From Bradyrhizobium liaoningense (GTDB lineage: Bacteria; Pseudomonadota; Alphaproteobacteria; Rhizobiales; Xanthobacteraceae), in assembly GCF_018130825.1 (NCBI RefSeq), contig NZ_JAFCJS010000002.1, positions 434,001-498,000 on the forward strand: a stretch of 64,000 nucleotides of DNA, written 5' to 3'. The notes under the pieces are model-generated. The model did not search any database and was not told the origin of the DNA. It was given only the letters and a program-made list of their open reading frames with translations. Positions 1-8,287 of this stretch are shown piece after piece; position 1 is the stretch's first letter; each line of letters starts with the position of its first letter. Both the position numbers and the translations under genes were made by a program.

Positions 1-888
1 TTTCCGGCCGCATATGCACTTCCCTCTGGCACGCTCTCCACAACATGGGATGAATTGCTTTGGGCTGCGGTTACGATTGGCCGACCAAGTACGTACCATG
101 TGTTCCGGCATGGAGAGGCCTCGTTTCACGAAGCGATCTTTCGGTTGGCATTGATCCGAATGGCGGTCGAGCAGGACCCGGGCGGATATCTTCGACGCAC
201 AGATGCCTTTGCCGCCCTCGATCCCACTGAAAAGGGGATGGTGAGCTATTTTCTCGGCATGACAGTTTGTAAGCTTTTTGCGTCCCGCCTTCTCACGGCG
301 CCTTGGCTGCTTCACTTAGACGTATTCCGCAATGCATTGGGAGCAACGGTTCTTGGGCGATCGCGGCCTGATCTAGTCGGAGAGGACCTGAATGGCCAGT
401 GGCACGCTTTTGAAAGCAAGGGACGGTCATCAGTCCCTTCAGCAGCTGATCGAGCGAAGGCTAAACTTCAGGCTCAAAGGCTTGTTTCGGTAAATGGGCA
501 AGGTTGCTCTTTGCATATTGGTTCGTTCGCTTTCTTTCGTTCGGACGTTCTTGAATTCTATTGGCGAGACCCAGAACCTGACGATGTGGAAGCCATTAGG
601 GTGCCGAGCCCGGATGAAGAATGGCGCTACTATTACGAACCAGCACTGAGTTTAGCGTTGGACGCTGCTGCGTTGGCAAAATCTCCTGATCGAGAGCTAG
701 CTGACGTCCAGGTGATCATCCATCCCGAAATTCAGCATCTGCTTGTTGCGGGTCGGTGGTTGAGTGCGAAAGAGCTGGCTACGAAGCAACGTGCGGCGCT
801 CGTCGCTGAGGGTTACCAGCCGGACGGCATCTGGCTAAGCGCCGGCCAGAGCTGGCGGTCGAGATACAGACCAAGGGAACGCAGTTAG
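1..888 (+). CDS. PD-(D/E)XK nuclease-like protein, 5' end outside window
   Basis: The reading frame is open from base 1, so the true start lies left of the window; the first internal candidate is a TTG at 55. Counting from that TTG (277 residues), Asp106 in RPDLVG, followed by Glu120 and Lys122 in HAFESKG, gives the spacing and hydrophobic setting of a PD-(D/E)XK nuclease core, as in restriction and repair enzymes. No helicase or methylase domain is visible. It may be a restriction-type or element-borne nuclease. The fold call rests on one motif and is an inference; otherwise I do not recognise the protein. Confidence 0.55.
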   Translation, partial: FPAAYALPSGTLSTTWDELLWAAVTIGRPSTYHVFRHGEASFHEAIFRLALIRMAVEQDPGGYLRRTDAFAALDPTEKGMVSYFLGMTVCKLFASRLLTAPWLLHLDVFRNALGATVLGRSRPDLVGEDLNGQWHAFESKGRSSVPSAADRAKAKLQAQRLVSVNGQGCSLHIGSFAFFRSDVLEFYWRDPEPDDVEAIRVPSPDEEWRYYYEPALSLALDAAALAKSPDRELADVQVIIHPEIQHLLVAGRWLSAKELATKQRAALVAEGYQPDGIWLSAGQSWRSRYRPRERS

Positions 889-1183
889 TGCTTTCTTCTC
901 GCTTAGACGGGTTGCTTTTCGGCTCAGAATTCCAATAGATTCATGTTCGAGCGATACGCGTCGCTCCGGGGCGTGGAAACCTCGTGCTAGCGGTCGGTGC
1001 CCGCCGGAATGGGTACGGTCTCCTTGACCATTATGGTCGGGGAGCCTGCGACGTATGTCCAGGTTCTCCCGAACTAAAGGTCGTAGGGCCGTCTAGCACG
1101 GTTTCCAACTCCCCGATCACCAGGGCTCAAGAGGCAATTGCTTACGGGGGCGCACCGTGGGCCAGCCTCCGGAGGTTGGAGCG

Positions 1184-1546
1184 ATGGACGCAACGGCGAC
1201 TGCACTCACGGAGAGCAAGAAGAAGGAGGCTGCCGGACGTACCGCCTCGCTGCTCTGGATCGCGACGGGCATCTACTATTTCGCGAGCACCGAAGCTGCG
1301 GCCTTCCTGTCTTGGCAAGCGGCACTGTTCTTCATCGGCGGCATGTTTGGTGCTGCGCTCGTATTCGGAGCCGCAAGTCACTATCTCTTCGCTGCGCACC
1401 AAGACTTCTATCTCAATCGTGCACGCGGCAAGCCCCTGCTGGAGGTTCTTACGGGTCTCGCGAGCCTGTTGGTCAACCTCTTCGAGATAGGGGCACCGAT
1501 AGTGGCCGCGAGGTGGGCCTTCCTGAGCCTCTATGGTTTGACCTGA
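1184..1546 (+). CDS. Small membrane protein, unknown function
   Basis: This 120-residue protein starts at the ATG at 1184 because GGAGG lies at 1171-1175, eight bases upstream; the open frame reaches back to 1157 without a better start. After a short Lys-rich N-terminus it has about three hydrophobic stretches (LLWIATGIYYFAS, AALFFIGGMFGAALVFGAAS and a C-terminal segment near VLTGLASLLVNLF), so it is probably an inner-membrane protein. I recognise no family. It stands alone between the nuclease-like gene and the convergent polymerase-like gene. Confidence 0.55.
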   Translation: MDATATALTESKKKEAAGRTASLLWIATGIYYFASTEAAAFLSWQAALFFIGGMFGAALVFGAASHYLFAAHQDFYLNRARGKPLLEVLTGLASLLVNLFEIGAPIVAARWAFLSLYGLT

Positions 1547-1854
1547 GGCTTGGCTTCGTGAAGGCCTTTGTGGGGGGATAACTCAATCTCGTCCGGTGTC
1601 TGGTCGGTCAATTTGAGCACGGACCTCGAAGTGTCGTCGACATATCCCCTTGGGGGCGGAGACTCGGCGACTGCTGTGCTCGGCAGAGCCATAAAGGAGA
1701 GCCTCTAGGAAGGGGTGGTGATCACTCACCCTCGCTTGAAGGCAACCCACAGAGGAGAGCCAAAAGGTTACGGCTCCAAGCTCTAATCACTCTAAGCTGC
1801 CCCCCCCTATGTTGCTCCTCCATTAGCGGAGGTGTAAGAATTATGTCATTCTAA
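1547..1854. other. Intergenic stretch with a short hairpin
   Basis: The region lies between two convergent genes. Near 1817-1832 it has a small inverted repeat, CCTCC-N6-GGAGG, that could end transcription of the leftward polymerase-like gene, but no clear T-run follows. Nothing else was recognised. Confidence 0.3.
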
Positions 1855-3129
1855 TTATTGATGAAATTTTACTGAGACAATCGCGCACGGCGAGCGGCTC
1901 CAGCGTCGAAAAACGGCCCCCATGGTTTCCTGCGCCACACCCGCGTTGGATTTCGCAACGAGCACCGCATCGTGGAGAGGCAGGGCGGTGACTCCAGCGG
2001 ACGCTAGTTCAGTAAGAACCTCGATGAGCATGTCGCTTTCGATGCGCATCAGCTGGAAGCCAAGCCCCTTCGCAAACAGGTGAGCGATCGGCGCATGCTT
2101 CGCGACTAGCATCTCGACTGCCGTCCGGAGATTGATGCCATCCGGAAAATGCCGGTGCGTGTCCTCGGGCCAATTCTTCAGCGGCCCCTTCGAGAACAGG
2201 AGTGCGTTCATGAGCTTCTTGCAGCCATCGCGGCCGGTGCCACTCCCGAACACATCATAGAGGTCGCCCTCAGGCTGCGGCGCTCCGGCCCGCACGTAAG
2301 CGAGGCGTGGGAAAAGCTGCCCATAATCGACTTCCGCCGCGCGTTGGCCGTCGATACGAATGCGCGGGCGTTCCGTTCGCTCCATTGACATCCAGAAGCC
2401 GCCCGCAAGACGGCCGCCGTGAAGCCACGTGCCGTTATTGAAGATGCGCCTCAGCGAGCGGCGATGGGGCGCAATGATTTGCCCATCCCTTCCTAAAGAG
2501 AGGCCGGAGTCGTCCTGGCCCGCGACCTCAATGTCAGCGTCGCGCAAAAATCCGTTTATGCTCCGAACTTGGTTCGTGAACTTCTTAGACCGCGCGGTCT
2601 CGCGGTGGGCGATGGTGGCCGCGTTCCCGTTCTCGTCTTTTCCTCCCTTCAGGATGACCAACACGGGATCATCAATTCGATGGATAGCGCGCCATTCGGG
2701 CGGAGTGAATGGGAGATAGTCCGCGAGATGCTCTCGTGACTCAATGAGCGAAGGCATTTTCGACCTATCGGAGATCCTGTAGCCGCGTCGCCCTTCCGCG
2801 ATGAGGCCCATGGCGGATAGGAGGGCGATGGCAGTTAGGAAATGTTGGCCGAGAACAGCGTTCCCTTGCCAGATAACGGCATGTGACCGAGGCACCGCAA
2901 GCTTGGCATTGCTCCCGGTGGCCTTTAGCAGAATGAGATTGCAGGCCAACGCCTCCACGGCCACGTAGAATTTCGCCGCGTCCGCCTCCTTTCGCGCTCG
3001 CTTGCGGGTGCCGCTCGCGGCCTCGTGGGCCAGCAATGTGTCGGCCAGCCCTCTAACAGCGGCCCGAAGCTCGGCGCCTTTCGCGCGAAGCTGGGGGTCG
3101 AACATCATAGGCTGCGGTTGGGAGGGCAT
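1855..3129 (-). CDS. Compact family A DNA polymerase-like palm protein
   Basis: This 424-residue protein carries, in order, the three core motifs of a family A/single-subunit polymerase palm. Motif A is around Asp268 (AEVDYGQLFPRLAY). A fingers-like segment has Arg300, Lys304/305 and Asn308 (GRDGCKKLMNALLF). Motif C is His386-Asp387 (LPLHDAVLV), preceded by a helix like the ESDMLIEVL helix of these enzymes. The Glu that usually follows HD in Pol I is Ala, and the fingers Tyr and Phe are replaced. There is no 3'-5' exonuclease domain and no thumb of usual size; the first 200 residues look like a separate helical domain. The stretch RRIFNNG...GGRLAGGFW just before motif A belongs to a recurring family of element-borne proteins I have seen without an assigned function. 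It is the last gene of a leftward group. Polymerase or nucleotidyltransferase activity is inferred. Confidence 0.6.
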   Translation of the reverse strand: MPSQPQPMMFDPQLRAKGAELRAAVRGLADTLLAHEAASGTRKRARKEADAAKFYVAVEALACNLILLKATGSNAKLAVPRSHAVIWQGNAVLGQHFLTAIALLSAMGLIAEGRRGYRISDRSKMPSLIESREHLADYLPFTPPEWRAIHRIDDPVLVILKGGKDENGNAATIAHRETARSKKFTNQVRSINGFLRDADIEVAGQDDSGLSLGRDGQIIAPHRRSLRRIFNNGTWLHGGRLAGGFWMSMERTERPRIRIDGQRAAEVDYGQLFPRLAYVRAGAPQPEGDLYDVFGSGTGRDGCKKLMNALLFSKGPLKNWPEDTHRHFPDGINLRTAVEMLVAKHAPIAHLFAKGLGFQLMRIESDMLIEVLTELASAGVTALPLHDAVLVAKSNAGVAQETMGAVFRRWSRSPCAIVSVKFHQ

Positions 3130-3241
3130 AGGATTTCGGTGCTTAAAGTGACCGGCTCTAACATCGATTATTGACGCACCCGACTAGTCTGACCTGATCT
3201 CACGCTAAGGACATTGGCACGCCAATCACCGGCCGGAGCGC

Positions 3242-3979
3242 TCAGCCGGACGCCTTGCGCGGGCCGCGCCCGTAGCGCTGCTTATGAGCTAGCACGCCCT
3301 TCAGGTGCTTCTCGATGACCCACTCGCAGGGTTCCTCCAGCATACGCCCCATCAAGCGCAGCACGCGGCCGGACGATCTTGGATAGGCCCGCGTCCTCGA
3401 CCGATGCTCGCGGCCCTGAGCGTCGTAGGCGACCCATCCTGTGCCACTGGCGAGCCTATGCACGGCTTTGCACGTCTGTACCGTCCGGAATTCCTTTGCC
3501 CGGTGACCTCGCTCCTCGGCAAGCGCATGCACGGCGACAACGATTGAGACGATGCGCTCGGGCTTGACCTTGGCGACCCGTAGGCGAGCCAGTCCTATCT
3601 TAGCCCGCTTGGCAGTTGCGAGGCCTTTTAATCTCGTCGCAATCTCGACGGGCCCCGCCTGTTCCAAAGCGGACTGCGTGGCGGCTATTGCTGCGCTGAT
3701 GAACTTGTCGTTCGCAGCCCAGAGGCGCACGTAGGAGGTCGCCGCTGTAAGATAGGGCTTCAACTCAGCAGCCGTGTATGTGCTGAGAAAATAGCTGCCG
3801 TGGCGCTGCCTGCGCTCGGTGCAACGACGGCAATGATGTGGGGCCAAACCCTCCATGGCAGCTTTCATCGTCGGCCGCCCGCAGCCAAGGTTGACGCAGG
3901 TGGTGGCCGCAGTCAGAGCGCCCAGACGGATGCGCTCCTTCAGCTGACTTGTGTTCTGCGATCGCCGACTAAGAGCCAT
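3242..3979 (-). CDS. Zinc-ribbon-like protein, unknown function
   Basis: This is a 245-residue basic protein. I place the start at 3979 because that ATG overlaps the stop codon of the upstream gene (ATGGCTCTTAG), which suggests translational coupling; the open frame extends to 4015. Near the N-terminus Cys28, Cys33, Cys50 and Cys53, with His48/49, form a C-x4-C-x16-C-x2-C pattern that could bind zinc. The rest is Arg/Lys-rich and helical, consistent with nucleic-acid binding. I do not recognise the family. It lies between the LAGLIDADG-like gene and the polymerase-like gene and probably belongs to the same mobile element. Confidence 0.55.
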   Translation of the reverse strand: MALSRRSQNTSQLKERIRLGALTAATTCVNLGCGRPTMKAAMEGLAPHHCRRCTERRQRHGSYFLSTYTAAELKPYLTAATSYVRLWAANDKFISAAIAATQSALEQAGPVEIATRLKGLATAKRAKIGLARLRVAKVKPERIVSIVVAVHALAEERGHRAKEFRTVQTCKAVHRLASGTGWVAYDAQGREHRSRTRAYPRSSGRVLRLMGRMLEEPCEWVIEKHLKGVLAHKQRYGRGPRKASG

Positions 3980-4370
3980 CTTCTTTCTTTCCATACTGGC
4001 CAGAAGGCGCAGCACAACCCGCTCTTCGGCTCTTCGACGCGCGTTCCTTCATATCGTTGAACCATCGAGTCCTTAGTCTCGCGAATAGCTCGCGCTTCTC
4101 TGTAAGCATGTGCTTAGACACGGCATTTTCCAAAAAGATGAAGTTTATCCCTCTGAAAATTAAGATGCGCTGCGGCTTCTTCGAATGGCCTGATTTTTTA
4201 AAAGGGCGGCTTAGTGGACCTCCGGGCGTAACCGATTCAATCGCGTCCAGCCGGTCCGTGTATGGTGTCTTGAATTTCACTGCGGGAGCCCCGGAATCCC
4301 AGGTGATTTCTCCGAAACCATCGAGGTGTCCCGCAAGCCATACCGCGCCATGCTCAGTCATCGTGAACAT
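3969..4370 (-). CDS. LAGLIDADG-like protein lacking the catalytic acid
   Basis: The start is the ATG at 4370, behind a strong AAAGGAG at good spacing; the open frame runs further upstream to 4526 but has no such signal. The 133-residue protein has one LAGLIDADG-like helix, residues 12-20 (LAGHLDGFG). In homing endonucleases the eighth residue of this motif is the metal-binding Asp or Glu; here it is Phe19, so DNA cleavage is unlikely. A single motif and small size would fit a dimer. It could survive as a DNA-binding regulator or as a decayed endonuclease. The next gene overlaps its stop codon. The family call is an inference from one motif. Confidence 0.5.
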   Translation of the reverse strand: MFTMTEHGAVWLAGHLDGFGEITWDSGAPAVKFKTPYTDRLDAIESVTPGGPLSRPFKKSGHSKKPQRILIFRGINFIFLENAVSKHMLTEKRELFARLRTRWFNDMKERASKSRRAGCAAPSGQYGKKEDGS

Positions 4371-4901
4371 GTTGATCTCCTTTCTGTTGTTGGCAGCATC
4401 ATGCTGATGCTTTGCGTTAGATATCCACGACTGAGTGTTGTGCAATGAACTCGGCATGAAAACTGACAGCATGTCGCTATTCAAAAAATGCATAAATACC
4501 CTATGAAACAAGGGTCTAGGAGACATGGTCCCCCACCCACGGGTAGGAGAAGAGGGTGCTCTCTAATGCAGCTGCTAGACACCATGTGACGTTCACAACG
4601 CACGGCATGCCTGTGAGCACCGAGGTCACGGGTGACGAAGACAACTCAGCGAGGCGATGGAAGGCGTTGACCAGGGTCGATACTGATCCAATGCGCTGGG
4701 CCGGGCGGATGACCATGTGGTCGAGGCAGGGAGATGCTCGCTATGAGCACGAGTAGCCCAGCATGCGGTGGCCGGGGCACACACCTCCACTAGGCTGTCA
4801 CGGGTAGGGGGCATGACGATCAACAGCCCCCGGGATGACAGACCACCCCCACGCCAGTAGGGCCGCTACCCAGTGCAGATACAGGATTCAGCTAGGGGCT
4901 C
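4371..4901. other. Unassigned stretch upstream of the element genes
   Basis: About 530 bases separate the LAGLIDADG-like gene from the recombinase. The half nearest 4370 is A+T-richer and probably holds the leftward promoter. The part from about 4525 to 4860 has a different texture, with many CCCC/GGGG and GGGTAG-type runs, and no credible reading frame. No RNA gene or attachment site could be identified. Confidence 0.3.
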
Positions 4902-5669
4902 TTAGCCTGAGAATGAGCCCTCTGGCCCGAGGGCGGCCAAGCGGCGTTGTAGTTTGATCACTGCCTTAGAATCCCATTGAGCGCCGCGCGGCGTTAATAC
5001 CCCACGAGCATTGAGACCAGCGGCGACGCTGCGAGCCGACTTCGCACCGGCATCCAAAACGGCCTGCAAGCTCGGCCGGAGGCGCCTTGCTGTATCGTCG
5101 GCGTTCGCCTTCAATGCTGAGACTGCAGCAAGGTTGCCGTACTGCCTTAGGTGGGCCGCACCCTTCGGGTTGCCTAAGCGCCGAATCTCGGGATGCCCCT
5201 TTTGGCCTACGCTGGCCACGCGATCACGGGCCACCGCCAACGCGGCTTTCGTACGTTCGGCCGTTATATCGCGCTCGTGTTCAGCGACGGCGGCCAGAAT
5301 GGTGATAGTAAGTCTGTTTGCGTTTGGAAGGTCGCAAGCAACGAATTCGATGCCCGCCCGCTCCAGGCCGGTCAGGAAGTGAACGTCCCGCGAGAGGCGA
5401 TCCAGCTTGGCGATGATCAACGTCGCTCTCGCGTTGCGAGCGTGATCGAAGCTCCGTAGCAATTCCGGACGCATGTCCCGCTTTCCGCTTTCGACTTCGA
5501 CATACTCTGCGAGCAGCGCGTCGGCGGCACCCAAGCGGGCGAGATACTCCCGGACAGTTCTACGCTGGGCCTCAATGCCGAGCCCGTGTAGGCCCTGAGA
5601 CTCTCGGCTCACTCGCAGATATGAAATGTAGCGCTGGGATTTCTGATCAGTTTGATTGCGTTTTGCCAT
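4902..5669 (-). CDS. Serine recombinase (resolvase/invertase family)
   Basis: The 255-residue protein begins with the resolvase domain. The segment YLRVSRES carries the expected catalytic Ser about 20 residues from the start. Further conserved parts are IIAKLDRLSRD (Asp-Arg-Leu-Ser-Arg core), the RLTITILAAVAEHERD helix and ITAERTKAAL. The C-terminal 80 residues include a short domain (SARSVAAGLNARGVLTPRG) typical of site-specific recombinases and DNA invertases. It is far shorter than the large serine integrases. GAGG sits just upstream of the ATG at 5669. It probably moves or resolves the element whose other genes lie to the left. Family assignment is firm; the target site is unknown. Confidence 0.88.
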   Translation of the reverse strand: MAKRNQTDQKSQRYISYLRVSRESQGLHGLGIEAQRRTVREYLARLGAADALLAEYVEVESGKRDMRPELLRSFDHARNARATLIIAKLDRLSRDVHFLTGLERAGIEFVACDLPNANRLTITILAAVAEHERDITAERTKAALAVARDRVASVGQKGHPEIRRLGNPKGAAHLRQYGNLAAVSALKANADDTARRLRPSLQAVLDAGAKSARSVAAGLNARGVLTPRGAQWDSKAVIKLQRRLAALGPEGSFSG

Positions 5670-5751
5670 TCCGTCCTCGCTGTGCGCCCATTAGGCTAAC
5701 GAACGTTTGGCAATTGGCCATGCGATAAAACGACTCAGCTCGGCCGGCGAG

Positions 5752-5773
5752 GTATCCGTCCGGTGAAGGCCGC
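5752..5773 (+). repeat. IS66 left inverted repeat
   Basis: This 22-base end begins GTATCCGTCCGGTGAAGG and matches the reverse complement of 8243-8264 at 18 of 22 positions. Confidence 0.88.
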
Positions 5774-5809
5774 CTTGCCGAGTGAGGCGTGTTGTTGAGA
5801 ACTGTCCTT

Positions 5810-6217
5810 ATGGACAGTGATAGGCGCAGTGCCCAAGTCGAACGGCTCGAAGTAGTGGACACAGGCCGACGGCGGCGCTGGTCCGAGGATGAGAAGCTCA
5901 AGATCGTCCTGGAGAGCTTACAGGCGCCGCGCCAGGTCGCGGCGACGGCGCGGAGATATGGCGTTTCGCGCTCATTGCTGCTCCGATGGCGACGGTCGTT
6001 TCGCCCCGAGCCGAAGGATGCTGCCCATCAAACGGGCTTCGTACCGGCGATGGTGGTCGCGGAATCGGGGCCTACGCCTGGTGCGGTCGGGCCGGCCGGC
6101 GGCGGCGCGATCGAGATCGAGTTTGCGGCCGGGGCTCGGATGCGGATCACGGGCACGGTCGACGCGGCGACGCTGAAGGCCGCGGTCGCGGCACTGGCAG
6201 ATGGACGGCCGCGGTGA
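5810..6217 (+). CDS. tnpA: IS66 accessory transposition protein TnpA
   Basis: This is the first gene of the IS66 element, 135 residues from the ATG at 5810; an upstream TTG-type start at 5789 is possible. The N-terminal half has an HTH of the Tnp-1/IS3 orfA type (RRRRWSEDEKLKIVLES ... ATARRYGVSRSLLLRWRR), so it probably binds DNA. The C-terminal part has the IEIEF...RMRITGTVDAATL segment typical of IS66 TnpA. Its stop codon overlaps the GTG start of tnpB (GTGA), so the two are translationally coupled. Confidence 0.9.
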   Translation: MDSDRRSAQVERLEVVDTGRRRRWSEDEKLKIVLESLQAPRQVAATARRYGVSRSLLLRWRRSFRPEPKDAAHQTGFVPAMVVAESGPTPGAVGPAGGGAIEIEFAAGARMRITGTVDAATLKAAVAALADGRPR

Positions 6218-6561
6218 TCCCCATTCCGTCGGGCGTACGGGTGTGGATTGCGACCGGCCACACCGATATGCGTCGCGGCATGAACTCGCTGGCCTTGCTG
6301 GTGCAGGAAGCCATTAGGCGCGACCCGCACGGCGGCGACCTCTACGTGTTCCGTGGCAAGAGCGGCAAGCTTATCAAGATCCTTTGGCATGATGGGCTGG
6401 GCATGTCGCTCTATGCCAAGCGGCTGGAGCGCGGCCGCTTTCTCTGGCCGTCGTCGGCTGATGGCGTGGTGACCATCACCCCAGCCCAGCTTGGCTACTT
6501 GCTGGAGGGCATCGATTGGCGGATGCCGCAACACACGTGGCGGCCGCAGGCGGCCGGCTGA
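6214..6561 (+). CDS. tnpB: IS66 accessory transposition protein TnpB
   Basis: The GTG at 6214 overlaps the tnpA stop codon and gives a 115-residue protein, the usual TnpB length; the same open frame extends further left but that part is a shadow of tnpA. Diagnostic segments are GVRVWIATGHTDMRRGMNSL, DLYVFRGKSGKLIKILWHD and AKRLERGRFLWP. TnpB is needed for IS66 transposition but its biochemical role is not known. Confidence 0.92.
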   Translation: MIPIPSGVRVWIATGHTDMRRGMNSLALLVQEAIRRDPHGGDLYVFRGKSGKLIKILWHDGLGMSLYAKRLERGRFLWPSSADGVVTITPAQLGYLLEGIDWRMPQHTWRPQAAG

Positions 6562-6634
6562 TCGCTGTGATTTGAATCGACGGCACGATCGGCAGTCCGG
6601 ACAGAGCCGGCGTCTTGTGATTCTCTGGTCGGCG

Positions 6635-8206
6635 ATGAGCGCCGATGATTCTCTCCCTGACGATGTGACCACCCTGAAGGCGATGCTGCGCGCCGAGCGA
6701 GCGGCCCGCTTGGCCGCGGAAGCGGAGGCCCAGGCGCGGACATTGTTGATCGAGAAGCTCAAACTCACGATCAAGAAGCTGCGGCACGAGCAGTTCGGAC
6801 AGTCCTCCGAGCGAGGCGCATTGCTGGACCAGCTCGAGCTACAGCTCGCCGACCTGGAGGAGAACGCGGCGCAAGCCGAGACCGCGACGCAGATGGCAGC
6901 CGAGAAGATTGCGGTGCCATCGTTCGAGCGCCGCAAGCCAGCCCGCCGGCCGCTGCCGGAGCATTTGCCGCGGGAACGCCTTGTCTATCCGGTGCCTGCG
7001 ACCTGCCCATGCTGCGGCGATAGCCGGTTGCGCAAGATCGGCGAGGACGTGACCGAGACGCTGGAGCTCGTTCCGCGCCAGTGGAAAGTGATCCAGCACG
7101 TGCGCGAGAAGCTCGTCTGCCGGGCCTGCGAAGCGATCACCCAGCCGCCGGCTCCCTCGCACCCGATTGCGCGCGGGCGTGCAGGGCCCAAGCTGCTGGC
7201 CCATGTCCTGTTCGCCAAGTACGGCCTGCACCTGCCGCTTCATCGTCAGAGCGACGTCTACCAGCGTGAAGGCATCGACCTCGATGTCTCGACGCTGGCA
7301 GACTGGGTGGGAGGCTCCGCCGCAACCCTGATGCCGTTGGTCGATACGATCCGGAGCCATGTCTTTGCGGCCGAGCGCATCCACGCCGACGACACCACAG
7401 TGCCGGTGCTGGCCAAGGGCAAGACCCGAACCGGCCGGCTCTGGACCTATGTGCGCGACGACCGCCCGTTTGCCGGGCCAGATCCGCCGGCGGCCGTGTT
7501 CTTCTACTCGCCGGATCGTGGCGGTGAGCATCCGGAGCAGCATTTGACCGGATATGCCGGACTGATGCAGGCCGACGCCTATGCTGGGTTCAGCAAGCTC
7601 TACGAGGCCAATCGCAAAGCAGGCCCGATCATCGAGGCCGCGTGCTGGGCACACGGCAGGCGCAAGTTCTTCGATCTCGCGCGGCTCAGCAAGGCGCCGA
7701 TCGCGGCCGAGGCGGTCAAGCGCATCGATGTCCTGTTCGCCATCGAACGTGAGATCAACGGTCTTGCTCCCGAGGTGCGCCTGCGCGTGCGCCAGGAGCG
7801 TAGCCGCCCTCTGATCGTCGAACTGCAGGCGTGGTTGCGCGAACAGCGCGCCAAGCTCTCCAGGAACAACGATACGACCAAGGCAATCAATTACTGCCTC
7901 AGCCGCTGGGACGCATTTACCCGCTTCCTTAATGACGGACGGCTGTGCATGTCGAACAATGCCGCCGAGCGCGAGCTTCGGGCTGTCGCCGTGGGCAGAA
8001 GAAATTGGACCTTCGCCGGCTCCGATGAGGGCGGCCGGCGTGCGGCTGCGATCTACACCCTCATCGCAACCGCCAAGCTCAACGACATCGATCCACAGGC
8101 TTGGCTCGCCGACGTGCTGGCCCGCCTGCCGGATCATCCCGCCAAGCGCATCCACGAACTCATGCCCTGCAATTGGCGACCTCAGAACGTCGCTCACGCC
8201 GCATAA
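6635..8206 (+). CDS. tnpC: IS66 transposase TnpC (DDE)
   Basis: I choose the ATG at 6635, giving 523 residues, close to other IS66 transposases; the frame is open back to 6491 through the end of tnpB. Order of parts: an N-terminal Leu-rich coiled coil (KAMLRAERAARLAAEAEAQ), a zinc-binding segment (CPCCGDSRLR ... CRACE), the catalytic core with AERIHADDTTVPVL (first Asp), GLMQADAYAGF (second Asp), ACWAHGRRKFFD, and the final Glu in SNNAAERELRAVAVGRRNWTF. All acidic residues are present and no frameshift is seen, so the transposase should be active. Confidence 0.93.
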   Translation: MSADDSLPDDVTTLKAMLRAERAARLAAEAEAQARTLLIEKLKLTIKKLRHEQFGQSSERGALLDQLELQLADLEENAAQAETATQMAAEKIAVPSFERRKPARRPLPEHLPRERLVYPVPATCPCCGDSRLRKIGEDVTETLELVPRQWKVIQHVREKLVCRACEAITQPPAPSHPIARGRAGPKLLAHVLFAKYGLHLPLHRQSDVYQREGIDLDVSTLADWVGGSAATLMPLVDTIRSHVFAAERIHADDTTVPVLAKGKTRTGRLWTYVRDDRPFAGPDPPAAVFFYSPDRGGEHPEQHLTGYAGLMQADAYAGFSKLYEANRKAGPIIEAACWAHGRRKFFDLARLSKAPIAAEAVKRIDVLFAIEREINGLAPEVRLRVRQERSRPLIVELQAWLREQRAKLSRNNDTTKAINYCLSRWDAFTRFLNDGRLCMSNNAAERELRAVAVGRRNWTFAGSDEGGRRAAAIYTLIATAKLNDIDPQAWLADVLARLPDHPAKRIHELMPCNWRPQNVAHAA

Positions 8207-8242
8207 GCGCGGTCAGCCATCCCGCTCAAGATGACCTAACCA

Positions 8243-8264
8243 GGGGCCGTCACCGGACGCGTAC
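8243..8264 (-). repeat. IS66 right inverted repeat
   Basis: Read on the minus strand from 8264 it begins GTACGCGTCCGGTGACGG and pairs with the left end at 5752-5773, 18 of 22 positions identical. Confidence 0.88.
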
Positions 8265-8287
8265 CGATATGATGTGCAGCATCCAGA

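Larger units (their letters stand above)
5752..8264 (+). mobile_element. Complete IS66-family insertion sequence
   Basis: The element is about 2.5 kb, bounded by imperfect 22-bp inverted repeats with the GTA...CGTCCGGTGA core of IS66 ends, and contains tnpA, tnpB and tnpC in the canonical order with intact frames. The eight bases outside each end (CCGGCGAG on the left, CGATATGA on the right) do not match, so the 8-bp target duplication expected for IS66 is absent. This may reflect recombination between copies or a deletion next to the element. The right end lies 23 bases from the stop codon of the neighbouring response regulator gene. Confidence 0.92.

Noticed and set aside
4525..4860. A structured RNA or tRNA gene in the G/C-run region
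   Set aside because: No cloverleaf, anticodon arm or conserved loop could be drawn.
6839..8197. A 452-residue minus-strand protein
   Set aside because: It is entirely antisense to the IS66 transposase gene and reflects its codon pattern.
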